DNA of 64,000 nucleotides from Anarhynchus alexandrinus (lineage: Eukaryota; Chordata; Aves; Charadriiformes; Charadriidae): the NCBI GenBank assembly GCA_008711295.1, contig VUYV01000122.1, positions 843,914-907,913 of the forward strand, written 5' to 3'. Below the pieces are notes generated by a model that did no database searches, was not told where the DNA came from, and saw only the letters and a program-made list of their open reading frames with translations. A program made the translations under genes and the position numbers. Below, in pieces: positions 24,931-38,060 of this stretch. The stretch's first letter is position 1; each line of letters begins with the position of its first letter.

Positions 24931-27900
24931 GTGGGGATGGGGCATTTCTTTTTTGCTGCCTAGAACGCATTAGGAAAAATTGTCCACGATGAATAAATGC
25001 CAATACATTTATTATTGCAAAAGATAGATTAAATCAAATTTTGGCTCCCAAACGACAGAAACCACAGACATCTAATGAAAGATATCACAACATCTTAAGA
25101 GCTATGGAGAAACAGTTACAATGACAAGCTAAGACTCTTCCCCTCACGACTCCAAGCAACATTTGCTAGCTCTGGCGGCCAAGAAAGTTAGCCAGGAAAA
25201 TAAACTGTTTATTTCTACCCCCTCATATGCTTACGGATGACTCAACAGAACCATAAGTATTAAAATACCAAATGGAGGTAAAAAGTAGAAGGTAATTCTT
25301 CTAGCACTCATACAACTGCCCAGTGTAGTTGCGCTATCAAAAATGAGATAGAAAACCTGTATCTATCCTCTAAGCACACTCCTAATAAACCAGGAAGAAC
25401 TTTGCTGGTGTGTGATCATCCACAGTTTAATGGCTACAGAAGATAAGTCAAAGCGATGGCCAAAGAGCTAGCTCTACCCCACTCCCTATCTTGCATTTAA
25501 TGGTGTATACATAGCCTTCAGTTATTATCATTAAAAAATACCCAGGAGACCACACTANTTAGAAAATCAAAGCGTAACAGCAGAAACGAAGGAGGGACTA
25601 AAATGATATGATGTCTTACGGACAACGCTACGGACATTGTATCTGATGCGGTGAGAGTCAGAAGGCTGCTATAGTGGGCAGAAAAAAGGAGAAACTGAAC
25701 TGGACTGCAGACAGAGAGACTACTTAAATCCTTGCTGTGGGCAGACTACCTGCAGATGACTGAAACGCAGGGAAGCCAGAGAGAAAAGGATTATGACAAG
25801 ATGTCTGAACGGCAATTAGCAATTTTTAATCGGCCTTTAATATGCCTAACTTGACATGTATAAAAGAGACCTCGTTTCCAAAGGGCAGATCTTATTATTC
25901 GCTGAAAAACTGAAAACCACTAGTCAATTCTAACATTTCTTGCTGAAATAGCTTGGGTGTGAACAAGGCTTTTAAAAACAAAGAATGATAATAGGTTGAA
26001 GTATAGTGATAACTGGAAATCAAAAAAAAAAAGGAAATGGTACAGAGAAAATTGGATCTACAGGGAGAAAGGTGAAAAAAAAACTCCATCAGAAAGCGCT
26101 GTTATGTCAGCATTGAAACATTTCACAGAAATGCACCAATTCTGATGGCATTCTGTTTAGAAAAAAATAACTTCACAGTCTTCGAACCACCAGAGAGGAA
26201 CATTGTGAATTTTCATTTAGAAATGCATTGTAGATGGTTATTTTGTTTTAAAAGACTCTCTTTTACATTTGATGTTGTTTAAATTCACATATTGTATAAA
26301 GAATGATAAACAAACTACAGACAAGGTATAAAACATTTAAATTTTGGCAAACTGAAACATTTTAAACTGATTTTTTTTTTTACCTTGATACCTTACTGAG
26401 TTTGAAAGATGGAATGTATTTTTGTGTAATGTGGGTTATTTTAATGTGGAACTTTCCCACAAAGCAAAACCAGCACATTTCAATGAGTTCCAGCACGTTC
26501 ATTTACATTTATACATGGTCTCTCGCTGCATGACAGCATTAAAAAAGGGATTCACAGAACACAAGCTCTGTCTACATTTTCCTCCTACAGGTCACAAGAA
26601 ATAACAATAAATTCTTTAAGTAGAAATATAGAATAGACTATACTAAGGTTTCTAAACCAATTTTCCTTCTACTTCAAGTTGGGTGTGGAGGGAATTGGCT
26701 AATAAAAAGTCTTACACACAAAATCCATTATAGGAAGGCTCATTTCCCCAAAAGTGGGTCAGAATCAATTTCAACCTTGTTAACGGGATGTGAAAATGAA
26801 GACTGTTGAAACAAGCAATGCAGGGAAGAGATTTTAAAGTCTTTGTTTTGTACCCAACCTCTAAGTTTAACAAACAAATTTTAAGGGATCAAAGCTAGCC
26901 TATTATGAAGCATAAAACTACCTCTGCTGAAAACCATAAATTATGTATGGAGCAGGCATATTTACTAGTGCTGCTAGTAATGCAGAACATCTCTGAATGA
27001 GCACTGACTGCTGAATGCCTCATGTTCTTTTATGATGAATTATGCAGAAAGCTCCAACACCACAACTATGCTAAGGTGCTAGAGTTCATGTACATGAGTG
27101 TTTGTGAGTCATTCAATGAGCAGGAGACAAAAATATTACCTTTTTCCTTTTGCTCAGGTCCAACATTTTGTGAAGAGTAATTGCCACTAACACAAAAATG
27201 GATATATTGAAAAATGTCAGTTAAAATTACTGTCTTCTCCACCTCCTTTCCCTTCTTTTCTTTTTTTCCTTTTCTTCTNTCTTGAAGTGATGCAGCTGCA
27301 GAAAATTCTGAAGTACTGATTGGAGTGATGCACCAAATTTCATGAACAGAAACGACATTTGAGAGTATAACAACCAGCATGTCAATTTGAGTATTTCGTC
27401 CATCATGAACTGTTAATTTTCAAAAAAGCTTTGCTTCTTCCAAAACAAGGACGATTTCAGAGCAAGTTCATTTATATTCAGGACTCAGAAGAATTTAAAG
27501 TACTAGTGAAGTGTGGGGAACGTCTATATGGCCCAATGAGGCACAGCACATCACCTCTTCCCTCCTCCGAGGTAGTGACATCCAGAAGCCATCTGTTATG
27601 CTTCTATCAATATGCCTAGATTGCTTTCATGCATAGCTGTGCCCTAGCTGTGCTATTTCTGATTCAAGACCTAAGTCAGTATTTCTTTTTGGTGGCCTCA
27701 CTGAACTCCACGAGTTGGTGCGTGCGCAGGGATTTTTAGAAGACAGAATCAAAACCAAAGCGGAGGAACAAGTGCAGGTTTTCCCATCCAATCCTGGAGC
27801 ACATAAGGAGACAGCAGTCTGCTATGGAGAAATATGTGAAGGACAAAGAAGTATTCATCAGGCTTGTTCCAGAAGACTGGGAACAAAAGATTAGCCTAAA

Positions 27901-30900
27901 ACCCCCACCAATACAGTTTTGATGAGCCTGCTTGGTTACCTGATACATGTGTGGGTAGGTCACATGTGAGCAGTTAACCATTTCCTAAAATGGAACAATA
28001 AAAATCTGTAGGCAAGCTATCAGGTTCAACTAAAAATATAGGGAAATATACTTCATATCCAACTTGTCTTAATATAGTACAGCAAGGACATACAAAGTGC
28101 TACCAAACAACGCGATTTTCCCGCAGAAATAATTAAAGTGGTTCTGATTCCAACTAAAATATCAATGCATTTTTTAGTCCTTCTGCTATTTGCAGAATAC
28201 AAAATATTTTTTATTTATTTAGATCTATACAGAAGTAAAAATATATAATTTTCCTCCTCTCTCTTTTCACATTGAAGACAGTGGCTTAGCACACTGCATT
28301 TTTTCAAACTTCTCATTTAAAGCAGGTGCTTTAATTTTCAGATCTTCAGGGAAAAATAACCATCTTGGGCTGAAACTTTATCTGCCTCATTTCAGCAGAG
28401 AGGATTCATTTTTTCCTCTTTAAGAAAGTTATAAACCTCATCTTGAAGTCTTTGAAGATGAAATGTATTTTCCCTATGCTCCCAACTTCAGCAATGGCCT
28501 AGAGATTTAACAGGAAACTAGGTCATTAGAGTCCCCGATACTTTCTTTGACATAGCTAAATGACATCTCTTCTGGAATCCAAATGTCATTTTTGCCCTTT
28601 ATTCTTAGAAAAATAGATGTCAATCCCCACTAGAAACCACTGCGATCATTACCTTTTGGTAGAAAATTTAAATCAATGGGAAATAAAATAAGTTTGAGGT
28701 GCTGCTTCTCTACAGCTCCTGTTTCAGATCAATTTTCCAGGCTTCCTGAGCTGCCCAAGTGCCTCTCAGCTGGGCAGTCTCTTCTTCCGATCAAGAATCA
28801 ATCTAGAGGCATACAAGGCAGCGTAGATGCATTTTGGAGGCCAGGACTGGAGAAATCCTGCTTCATTTCACACTGGTTTAGAGAAAAAGCAAACCTAGCA
28901 TTTCAGTGAACTTTCATGCTACAATCTGACTTCACATTGTAATGCATTCAACCGCAATACAAAGCATAATGAATACATTACCATACTGTAGATAAGTGAA
29001 TAGCAATGGGTGAAACACAAAGCTCAACGGGTTTTAAGATTAAATGGCTTATTCCAATCATAACTGAAACTAGTTGTGAAAGCCTTGTCTATCCTTTCCT
29101 TGGCATCCTCCTGACACCAGCCCAGATCTCTCACTCCTCCAGCACAGCATTCCTCTTCTAAGAATCCCCACGTCTCCCCCACACATTTTAAGCATGGCTT
29201 TAAATTTTACAGATTGACTGGCGTTTTGTGTTTTTCTATTATGCTCCCCCAGGATACACAATTTATGTCTAATAGAAGCTCACATCACACACTCAAGGGA
29301 ACAAAGCAGAGAGAAACAGGGAAACAATGTGTTGTAAGATAATTTGCCATGAACAGCCCAGCAAGTACCATTACAGAGACCTCTATAGCTGCAAGGCCTT
29401 AATACTCAAATGACAGAAGTGACAGTATGACACTGAAAATGGAAAAAAAACCCACCACCCCTAGGGCCTGGTGGGAGGCCAGGGGATGGCCTACCAGGAA
29501 AAAGTCTGAAATGCAAATCAGTATGGAAGCTGGAAGACCTCAGCACTAGAAATATAGTGTAGTTTAATAGACATGTAAAATCTGTGTTAACATTTAATTC
29601 AAAATTCTCTCACGCTTATTTCAGGGGGGTATTGAGTTCTTTCCTCCCATCACCCTTCACCCAGATGAACTCTTGATTTTTTGCCTTGTTTTCTGCAACA
29701 CCTTTCAACCCCCAACCCCAGTGTAGAGAAGCGAAACAGTGGCACACAGGTTTTCAGCAGAATCCGGGAATGGGCTTGGACAGCCTCCTTTTTAGTTCCA
29801 ACAGCACAGAATGGAGCATTTACAAACAAGTGAACAAGACCCACACAGTCACATGCACTTGTCTTCTGTATAATTAGGATCCTGCTAATGAAAATGCGGG
29901 GAAGTCCTTAAAATGCCTCCTCTTGTAAGTTCTCTCTCAATGTTGATCTATTCTGTGTTCCAGTGCTGAGCTATTAACCTTCCAGAAACCGATACCTTCA
30001 CCTCAATCCAAGAAGCTAAAGAAATGAAGCCAGTAGGCTGTCAAAGAAATATGCTTTGACATTAGCCCAGCAGATGCAAAGATCGCACTGGAATTTCAAT
30101 GACCGGTGTCAAGCGTGGTACTACGGAAGCGTTTAAGTGCTCTGCTTTGCTAAAAACAAAACCTCTTCCCAGCTTTGATTACCGCAAGCCCAGCTCTTAT
30201 CTCACCTTTCAAGGAGGCTGTGAAACAAGATTCAAGAGAAAAGCACTCCAAAGCAGCATGAAGATCTTTGGTCAAGGAGGTGTGGGGCTTCAGTACTCCT
30301 TTGGCCAAGCAGTTCAAGGGTTTCAGCTGGCTCAGCCTGTGAGCAGCCTCCCGTTATCACATCTGTGGGGTTTCAAATACTGGAACTTTAATGGGGTGGA
30401 AAGGTTTTGGGAAATCTGTGTATTAGAGCTTTTATTTTTCACTCTGGACTTTACAGACTGAGCTGTCTCCCCAAAATAATACGTTCATTCTATCCACGTG
30501 TAGGATACCTTTTAATACTTTGTACCTGATTGAAATTTATTAATAGAGGGAAAAAAGTGATATCAAGATGAATGTAGGGCCTCACTTTTGCTCGGCCAAC
30601 TTAGTTTTGTTGCAAATGTCTTCTGCAATACAACCCCCTTATTTCTTTGTGCATTTTACCTTCAACTCTGATTGCAATATAGTGGTGATCAGCTGGAAAA
30701 GAGAAAGCTATTTGAATTCTTGACTCTGGCAGCCATAAGACCTAGCCACACATGTGCCCGGTTCTGTGGTGCATACCGCCTTATTTTTTTCTCCAGGATC
30801 TTCTTAAATATCTTTAAATAAAAACGTGAAGACTTGTAAAATAATCTGGACATTTACCTTCCCATGCTAGGTTAAAAACCAAAGATAAAACAGCACGTAA

Positions 30901-33900
30901 GGCATCCGTATGACTTTTTTTTCCAAGACTTATCATCTGACTCGCATTCACCTTACTCCTTAATACCTTTCATGTTACATTAATGCCCACACGTATTAAA
31001 AGAAGGAAAGTAGTTACACGCATTAAACAAATAGTAATAAAAATCCTCTCAGATCAGGTGACAGGCTGAAAATTGAAGGGGGGGAGAGGGCCCCTCTTTT
31101 TTGTTTTATGTTCTTCTCACCTACCCGTACATTCCTGAAATTTTACTTGTGGTCTTTTCCATCTAGAAGTGCAGACTCTTAGTGGAAACATTCTTCAATG
31201 TAATCTCACTGCATCTACCTGTATACTGTGAGTGACTTTTTTTAATCACTTGTATTTTCCTATTTTTTTCCCATTGTCATCTATTCTTTTCGAATACAGA
31301 AACAAAAACTAGAAATGAGATTCAAGCACACAAAAATATCTCAACAGAAAATAAACATTTTGAAGTGTTTAAAGACAAACATTTTTTTAAATATGGGGCA
31401 AATTTGATTCTTCCCAAGATTTAAAAAAAAAAAAAGAGAAATTATACTACAATTTCACATGTCCAATAGAAAACAGGAAGATACAGAATTTGTTTTCCTA
31501 GGAAGAAACATAAGAAATTCTAAGACATTAAAAGAAAATCAGTTAAATGTTTAGTTATTAAAGTGGACAAGAAGTCTCCAACTGTGACAAAAAGTAGTGG
31601 GATAAAACCAGGAAAAGACTTGAGAGATATTTCCATAAATTCATTCAGTATAAGAGACCAATGACAAAAAGAAAGTGACAAAAAAGAGTACAGTTTAGAG
31701 GCATGTTTGGAGTGCTTAATTCAAGTGCAGATTTCTCAGGGAGAACATAATGTGCTTATCTTACAACCAGCCTACAAAGTTGACTACTAGGTGACAGGGA
31801 TTGCAATTGTCACTAACAATGCCAATTTTGCCAAGAAATAGCAATAATACATAATTTTATGAGGCACAAGTGTTTGTTGCAATAAATAGATGCCACAGCC
31901 TTGGGCTAACAAGGGAAAACATTTGAGGGTCACTGGAGGGAGGAAAAGACTTTGATGAATTCTGCTAATGCTGTCTGATTGAGTACTGAGATACACCCAA
32001 ATGTATGAGCTGATTTTCTTTAGTGAGCCAAGAAAAAAGACAACCAAGCAAAAAAAAAACCAACAACAAACCACCTTAAACTAACTTTGCAATAAACTCT
32101 TTCATTGCATGGGTATTTGGAAAGCACATCTTCTGACCACGACACTTCTTTATACCAAATACCAAGTCAGTTTAGATAACCTTGTGTGAATTCTGATGCC
32201 AATTCAAAGGCACTCAAACTACTTTTTGTGCTTTTATTAGTAATCCGACACTAAGTCACTAAGCTAATTATTATGAAGTGTTTCAAAATCATTCTGTATT
32301 GTCCCCAAACTGGCCTGGTTTTATTTAAAAAAGAAGCAATCAATCCCCCTCAGGTTCCCCAGCTGCTCACCTTTNAACACCAGAAGCCATGTGCAAGAAA
32401 ACCTATGACCCAAGGACACTGACAGATGTACCAGTACAAAGTAGGCTCAGAATCAAGGCAGCCATTTATTTCTTAGAGATGTGGCGCGATAACTAAGATA
32501 TTTTGGATATTTACATTGACTTTACCCCCAACTTCAAATACACAGGAGGACTCACTGACTTCATGAGAATTGCAGGCTTAACTTTAAGCACATAAGTAAA
32601 TGTTTACAGGATCAAGTTCCAAATATATAATGCATACAAGCCTGATGCTTCATTTCTCTACATGAGAAAGCTGTAAAACCCTCTTCGAATAAAATTCTTT
32701 GCGCAGTGTAGGCAACTGCAGTGCATTACCGAAGGAATTAGAGGTTTGCTCTAGCTGAAGACGTTTGAAGCTGAGAACAGGAAAGTATGCATACCTTTGA
32801 CACAAACACTGACAAACTCATATTAAATGCAGTCTGTCATAGTTAAAACCAAACTCCTCTCTTTTCATACGGAACTTGTTTTATGTTGCTGTAATGTAAT
32901 AATACTTATACCAGAGATAAACAACTTTTCCAATTTATAACACTGCCTACTGAGTAATAACAAAGTATTTGAAAAGTTATTCAATTTCCCTCCTGACAGT
33001 ATTAAACAATGAGGACAAAGATATATGTCTCCTAAGTTTACCAAACATATTTTAACATGTAATAGTCAACATTCCACACTACAAAAATTACTTTTCAAAA
33101 CTTTATTATAGCTAAAAACCATACCTCTCTGCACCTCTCCCTATAAAACCCGAAGTCACTCAAAAGCCCAAATCCTAAATCTCTCTGCTACCTGTCAGTC
33201 CCCTAACAAATCTCCTACAGTGCTGCTGCCTTCATCTCCACCATCCAGCCCCAACCAACCAACTCACCTCTCTAGGTGCGATTAATCCATCCTGTCATAT
33301 CTTACACTGACCCATACCTACTTTCTAAGTTTGGCCTATTTCTGCATCACTGTCATGCAACAAGCGCCCGCCTCTGTAGTCCACACCTTCCTTGGAATCC
33401 ACACAGCCTTTGCACCCAGAAGCTGCTGTGCATCTATATGCCTTGCCTCCTGGCTTGTGTACCTTCCTGTAAAGGCTTAGATAAAGGACCAGTTTGGGGA
33501 CTTTGTTGTCCTTGCATTGTATTAGGCATGATCTGCTGGCTGGATGTGGCCTGCATCAGGACCTTGAGGCAGAAGAAAGGCTAGTATGCTGTGCTGGAGA
33601 TAGGACTCGAAAAGATGTCCCTCGAAGGTATTTGCCCATTGCCACTATGGGCCACTTTCTTTCCACTGTGTCACTTAATACTCTGCTCCCTGCTTCAGTT
33701 ACGTGGCTTTGCCTCTTGTTAGCATTGGATAAAAGAAGGCACAAGGGGGCAGAGATCACTGAATGTCATCCAGGGTGCTAGGAAGTCATCTATAGCTCAA
33801 TCTGCTGTTTGGACACCCATTCATCCACAAAACTATTTTCTGTTTATGAACCTACATAAATCAAGGGAAATGTACAACTCAACCGAAAAAAAAATATCAT

Positions 33901-36900
33901 GGCCTTACTATTATTAACACATTAACATGACTAATACATCAAAAGATTTGGAGACCTTACAGATAGTGAAGATTGGCAATAGTATGATCCCTTTTTGGAC
34001 AGATTCATCTTCTGTTTAATTCCCATTTCACCCGAGAGATTAAAACCTATTCACGGGGAAAGGAAAGTGCTGGCAATTCATAAATGCAAGCACTTACAGA
34101 GAAGCAATTCAGAATGCTGACCTATACATTTTTGGTCAATAAAATAGCTTATAAAATCTAGAGAATTATTGTAAAAGCACATGAATTCTATGCTCTTGTT
34201 TGGAACAGGACAGTATTCTTGCATTACTTCAGAAGGAACCAGCAGCATGTCTCTATATAATCGACTTTTCTTGTTTTTTTTCTATGCTTACTCTTTGAGG
34301 ACTTTTATATTTCCATACTGTTGGTAGAAATTAACACACTGTTAAATATAACAAACAATGACGATGAAAGAGAAAAGGGGGGAAAAAAACAACACAAAAC
34401 CAAAACAAAACCAAAAAGACATGCGAAGACTGAGAAATCTGGGTCATAACTCTTCCTGTTCTTTGTAAAGGAAATACAGAGGAAAAGCAAGGAATATAAC
34501 AAAGACAACGAACAGCAGTAAATGCCTCCAGGACTAGATAAATTAAAATACAATTTTGAATGCTTTCACTGGAAACACAACTCTCTCTCAAAGGACAGAC
34601 TGCCTCAAAACAGTTTTCTATTATTTAGGCTGAACTGCTCAACAGGAAGCATCTCAGACTAAGAAACAAAGAGAGATGATTGGGAGATTTTGTGTAATCT
34701 CCAAATATTGGTTTAGTACATAGAAGGAGGGCAGTAAGGACACCATAGTAAATTCAGATTTATCACTGTAGCAGTCTATACAGAAGAGAAAAATAGTCCT
34801 AAGGCTGGATATAAAGATGATTCACATGCATGAGACATACCGGTGAAAAGCTATGCCTATTTCAATTAGTGAACAGATAAGAAACAAGAAAATATTTGCA
34901 TGTTAATGCAAGGAATATGGACAGCAAAATGCAGGAACTATAGACAAGTGCCTTCTGTTACAGGAATGAGAGAAGTAAGACAAAATAGCAATCATGGTTA
35001 GAATACCACAAGACCATGAGTTTTTCATGAAAGATAAAAATAAAGGTAAAGTTAGCCGAGTCATAATTGTAACTGCATGACAAAAAGAGATGGCAGAAAA
35101 GATTTTTGTTTGGGCCAAATTAATTTCAAAGAAGCTGGTAGATGCGATTTTACTGGAAATCACTCTAGTTCCTTAGACCTAGATTTGGTTGTGACACAGA
35201 TCTTTTTTGGCAATGCTAAAGAAATCAATCTGACTACAAATTTTGCTGCAATGAGGTAATTCTCAGAAAGCCCATGGTGCTAACAATGGCAAGACCTCTT
35301 AGTAACAGGATGCTCAGGAGATTCCCTAAAACCAACAGTGGTGCTGATCAAGATGTTTTTAAAGCAAGGCCCTTTATTCCCAGTTTCACCCTGTAGGTGT
35401 TGTATTCAGCACAAAAAAAAAGAGGAAAAGAAGCTCTAATAATCTAGCCGGAAACTGCATTTTACATCTCTCATGATGTGATATATAAGGTTTCATAATT
35501 TTTTTTAATGAAGGCTGATGATATTATTGTAAATCAACAGACTTTCAGAGGTGGGAAGAAGGATATTCCCAGTGTCCTCAGGAGTGCTAAATACTGTTCC
35601 AGTAGCAAATCTAAGGAAATAATTTTTATTAGAAGTAAATAAATAAGACATTGGCATTCTAGCCTGGAACCACCCAGAGGGTGTGCCAACAGCTTTCACT
35701 CCTGGCCTCTTTTCTGCCCCAAGCGTGGAGAAGGCATCTTAAAGACGGTCTAAGCAGTAGAAACCCTATGTCAAGATCATAACAGATTCCTATATCACCT
35801 ATGAGAGAGACAGACACAGAAGCTAGCTAAAGCAGCTAGTGTGTGTGTGTATCTCTCTCTGTTATATATAGTGTATCTCAACACTATATTCTGTTTTGTC
35901 TTTTCACAACTTTTTTTCCATAAATGCAAAAATCTATGTTTTTAAGTGAATAAACCCTTTTACCTGTAATCTTGCATTCTGATAAGCTAAGTAGATGATC
36001 TGACAAATAAGACATTAAACTCTCCTGGTCACTGGAGCATTGGAACAGGTGTTGAGCTCCCCATGATACAATACCAATTTATTGACAGGGTAACAGGTTG
36101 TGCCTTTATAGGAGCAGCAAGCCCGGTTGTGAGTGATGCTGCACATATTCAAAGAGGAAAAATCACTCCCTGGCTGTCATGAGTCACTGTGAAAACTTGG
36201 CAACAGGGAGCATGCCTGAATCCCAAGAATTCCCAAGGGAAAGTTTTATAACGTAAAATAATGCTATGAATGCCTGAAAAAAAAGAAAAATATATAACCA
36301 TTTTAAAGGCCATCACTGATGTACTGATGAACTAGAGAGTGTGACTAACAAGCATACAGGTAACAAATTATGGAATAGGATTTACAATAAATGTAGCAGG
36401 TTGGAAGACACACGTAAGGCACCTGTGGAATTATATGAAAAAAGGTGCAAAAAATAGGAAATACCCAAGAAAGTCCTTTAAAGATACATAGCTTGGTGAA
36501 ATACAATACTGCTGGATACGTAGCACAAGAAGTATTATATGTACTTAATATACAGATAAAGTAAAAAACCAACTACAAAGTGAATGAAAAATGGCCTGCC
36601 GAAAATTAAAATAAGAAGGATGCAGAAAAACACCTATCAGGAAATTCTTAAATATGAAGTATAGCTGTAATTTAGATTAGATACAGTTTGTATTTTTTGA
36701 ATCCCACTGCTAGTTGTTTTATCACCACTAAACAGTATTACACTTACTAAATATCAGTTGTCTTGACTAAGAAATCCTAGCTAATAAATCCACCATGAAG
36801 TCATCTTGTGTAGATTGCCAAGGATCGGTGAATTTGTTCTCTAAAAATGACCAGGAAGAAGTGAAAGAAGGGATCAGAAACTCTGGCATCATCAACTGAG

Positions 36901-37019
36901 ACCAGCAAATTAATATGAAGTTAACAAATATACATCAGTCGAGTCTAATTGGATTGCTGGCAGACAACAGGCATTTAGTAGCTTAATATTTACTTAAATG
37001 TGTTAGAATGCGAACCCAT
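24931..37019. other. Intron, no gene seen; GC-richer block at 33120-33790
   Basis: About 12 kb of AT-rich intron with Ns at 25558, 27279 and 32375. Bases 25570-25652 hold six CpG in AT-rich surroundings. A pyrimidine tract lies at 27236-27280. Bases 33120-33790 are C-rich with overlapping plus-strand frames of about 100 codons (33276-33584, 33494-33781) but no domain, signal peptide or LTR boundary was recognised. GT and TA dinucleotide repeats lie at 35840-35878. Confidence 0.45.
35840..35878. repeat. GT/CT/TA dinucleotide repeats
   Basis: GTGTGTGTGT, then ATCTCTCTCTG, then TTATATATAG in succession. Confidence 0.75.
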
Positions 37020-38060
37020 AAACACAGCATGTAAATTAGGCAGAAGACACCAGCACAGGAAATGTGGGCCACATGAAGAACTTGCTTATGGGAGATGGTG
37101 TCAGGCTGGAACTGAAAGGAAGAAGAGACTTGAGGGAAGTCATTAATGCTTGGGCTTTTTACAAGGACTCCTCTTCACTCTTTCTTTTTTATATTAATAA
37201 TAATTTTAGTAACAGACATCACGAGCAAGTTAATCAGAAAATCTTTAAAGGTATCATTCATACAGAAGAGGACTGGTATATCTCACAGAAAGTGCTGGAC
37301 AGCCTTTAGGACTGTGGTAACAGAAATGAGAAAAAAGTCTTGTACTTGGGGGTTAATAATTGAAACTTCAGCTATACGCTAGAATCTCATCAACTGAGAA
37401 CAACTGAGCAGTAAGAAGACACATTCTTTAGTTTATCACTGGATGACTATGAACGACCAATATGAAGCAGCTTCAAAGAGAGCAGTCATAAAACAAGCTG
37501 GTTGAAATATTTCTGGTAGATGTAGGAAGGCTTGATAGAAAAGAAAGGGTAAAACACTGCAGACCATTTTGCTCACTTCATTCAACAGCAGCCAGTTCAC
37601 ACCATGGCACACTGGAAAAATATAACGTAGGCCAGGCCATCCTGGAAAGAGAAGAGACTAAAAATATCTGGCTGTCTAACAAAATGCAGACTGACAGAAG
37701 ATGGGTTATTGGTGTATTACACAGGAGGATTAAAAACAAGGAGAAAGAAGATGATCAGTTTACAATTAAAGATAAACTTGGCGCAAGAAAAAGTTATGTG
37801 AATAAGCTGCTTCTAGCAATTAGAAGAGTGTGCCTGACAATTGCAAGGGAAGGCTTCACAGATTCCCTAATGAGAAAACTTGCAGAGCAGGAAAACAAAC
37901 GAAAACCAAATCAAACAAACAAAAAAAACCCACCAAAAATCAACGCAACAACCAAAAAAACCCCAGCTTTTCAGAATGCATATATTGAGGAGGTAATATG
38001 CAACGCCTATAAAAAGAGACTGGACTTGATGATCAAGAATATCTCTTATAGCTGTCCACG
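37020..38060 (+). mobile_element. Long ancient CR1/L3-like LINE relic with internal loss
   Basis: Three blocks match the ORF2 tail of the old amniote CR1/L3 group in the right order on the plus strand. The first is 37340-37520 (TTGGGGGTTAATAATTGAAA, CTCATCAACTGAG, TATCACTGGATGACTATGAA, CCAATATGAAGCAGC, GAAATATTTCTGGTAGATG). The second is 37715-37835 (AACAAGGAGAAAGAAGATGA, TTGGCGCAAGAAAAAGTTAT, GCAATTAGAAGAGTG). The third is 38020-38050 (AAAAGAGACTGGACTTGATG). The gap between blocks one and two is shorter than in relatives, so part of the body has been lost. An A/C-rich stretch at 37890-37966 interrupts the end. The left limit is uncertain. No frame survives. The call rests on remembered consensus, not alignment. 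Confidence 0.65.
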
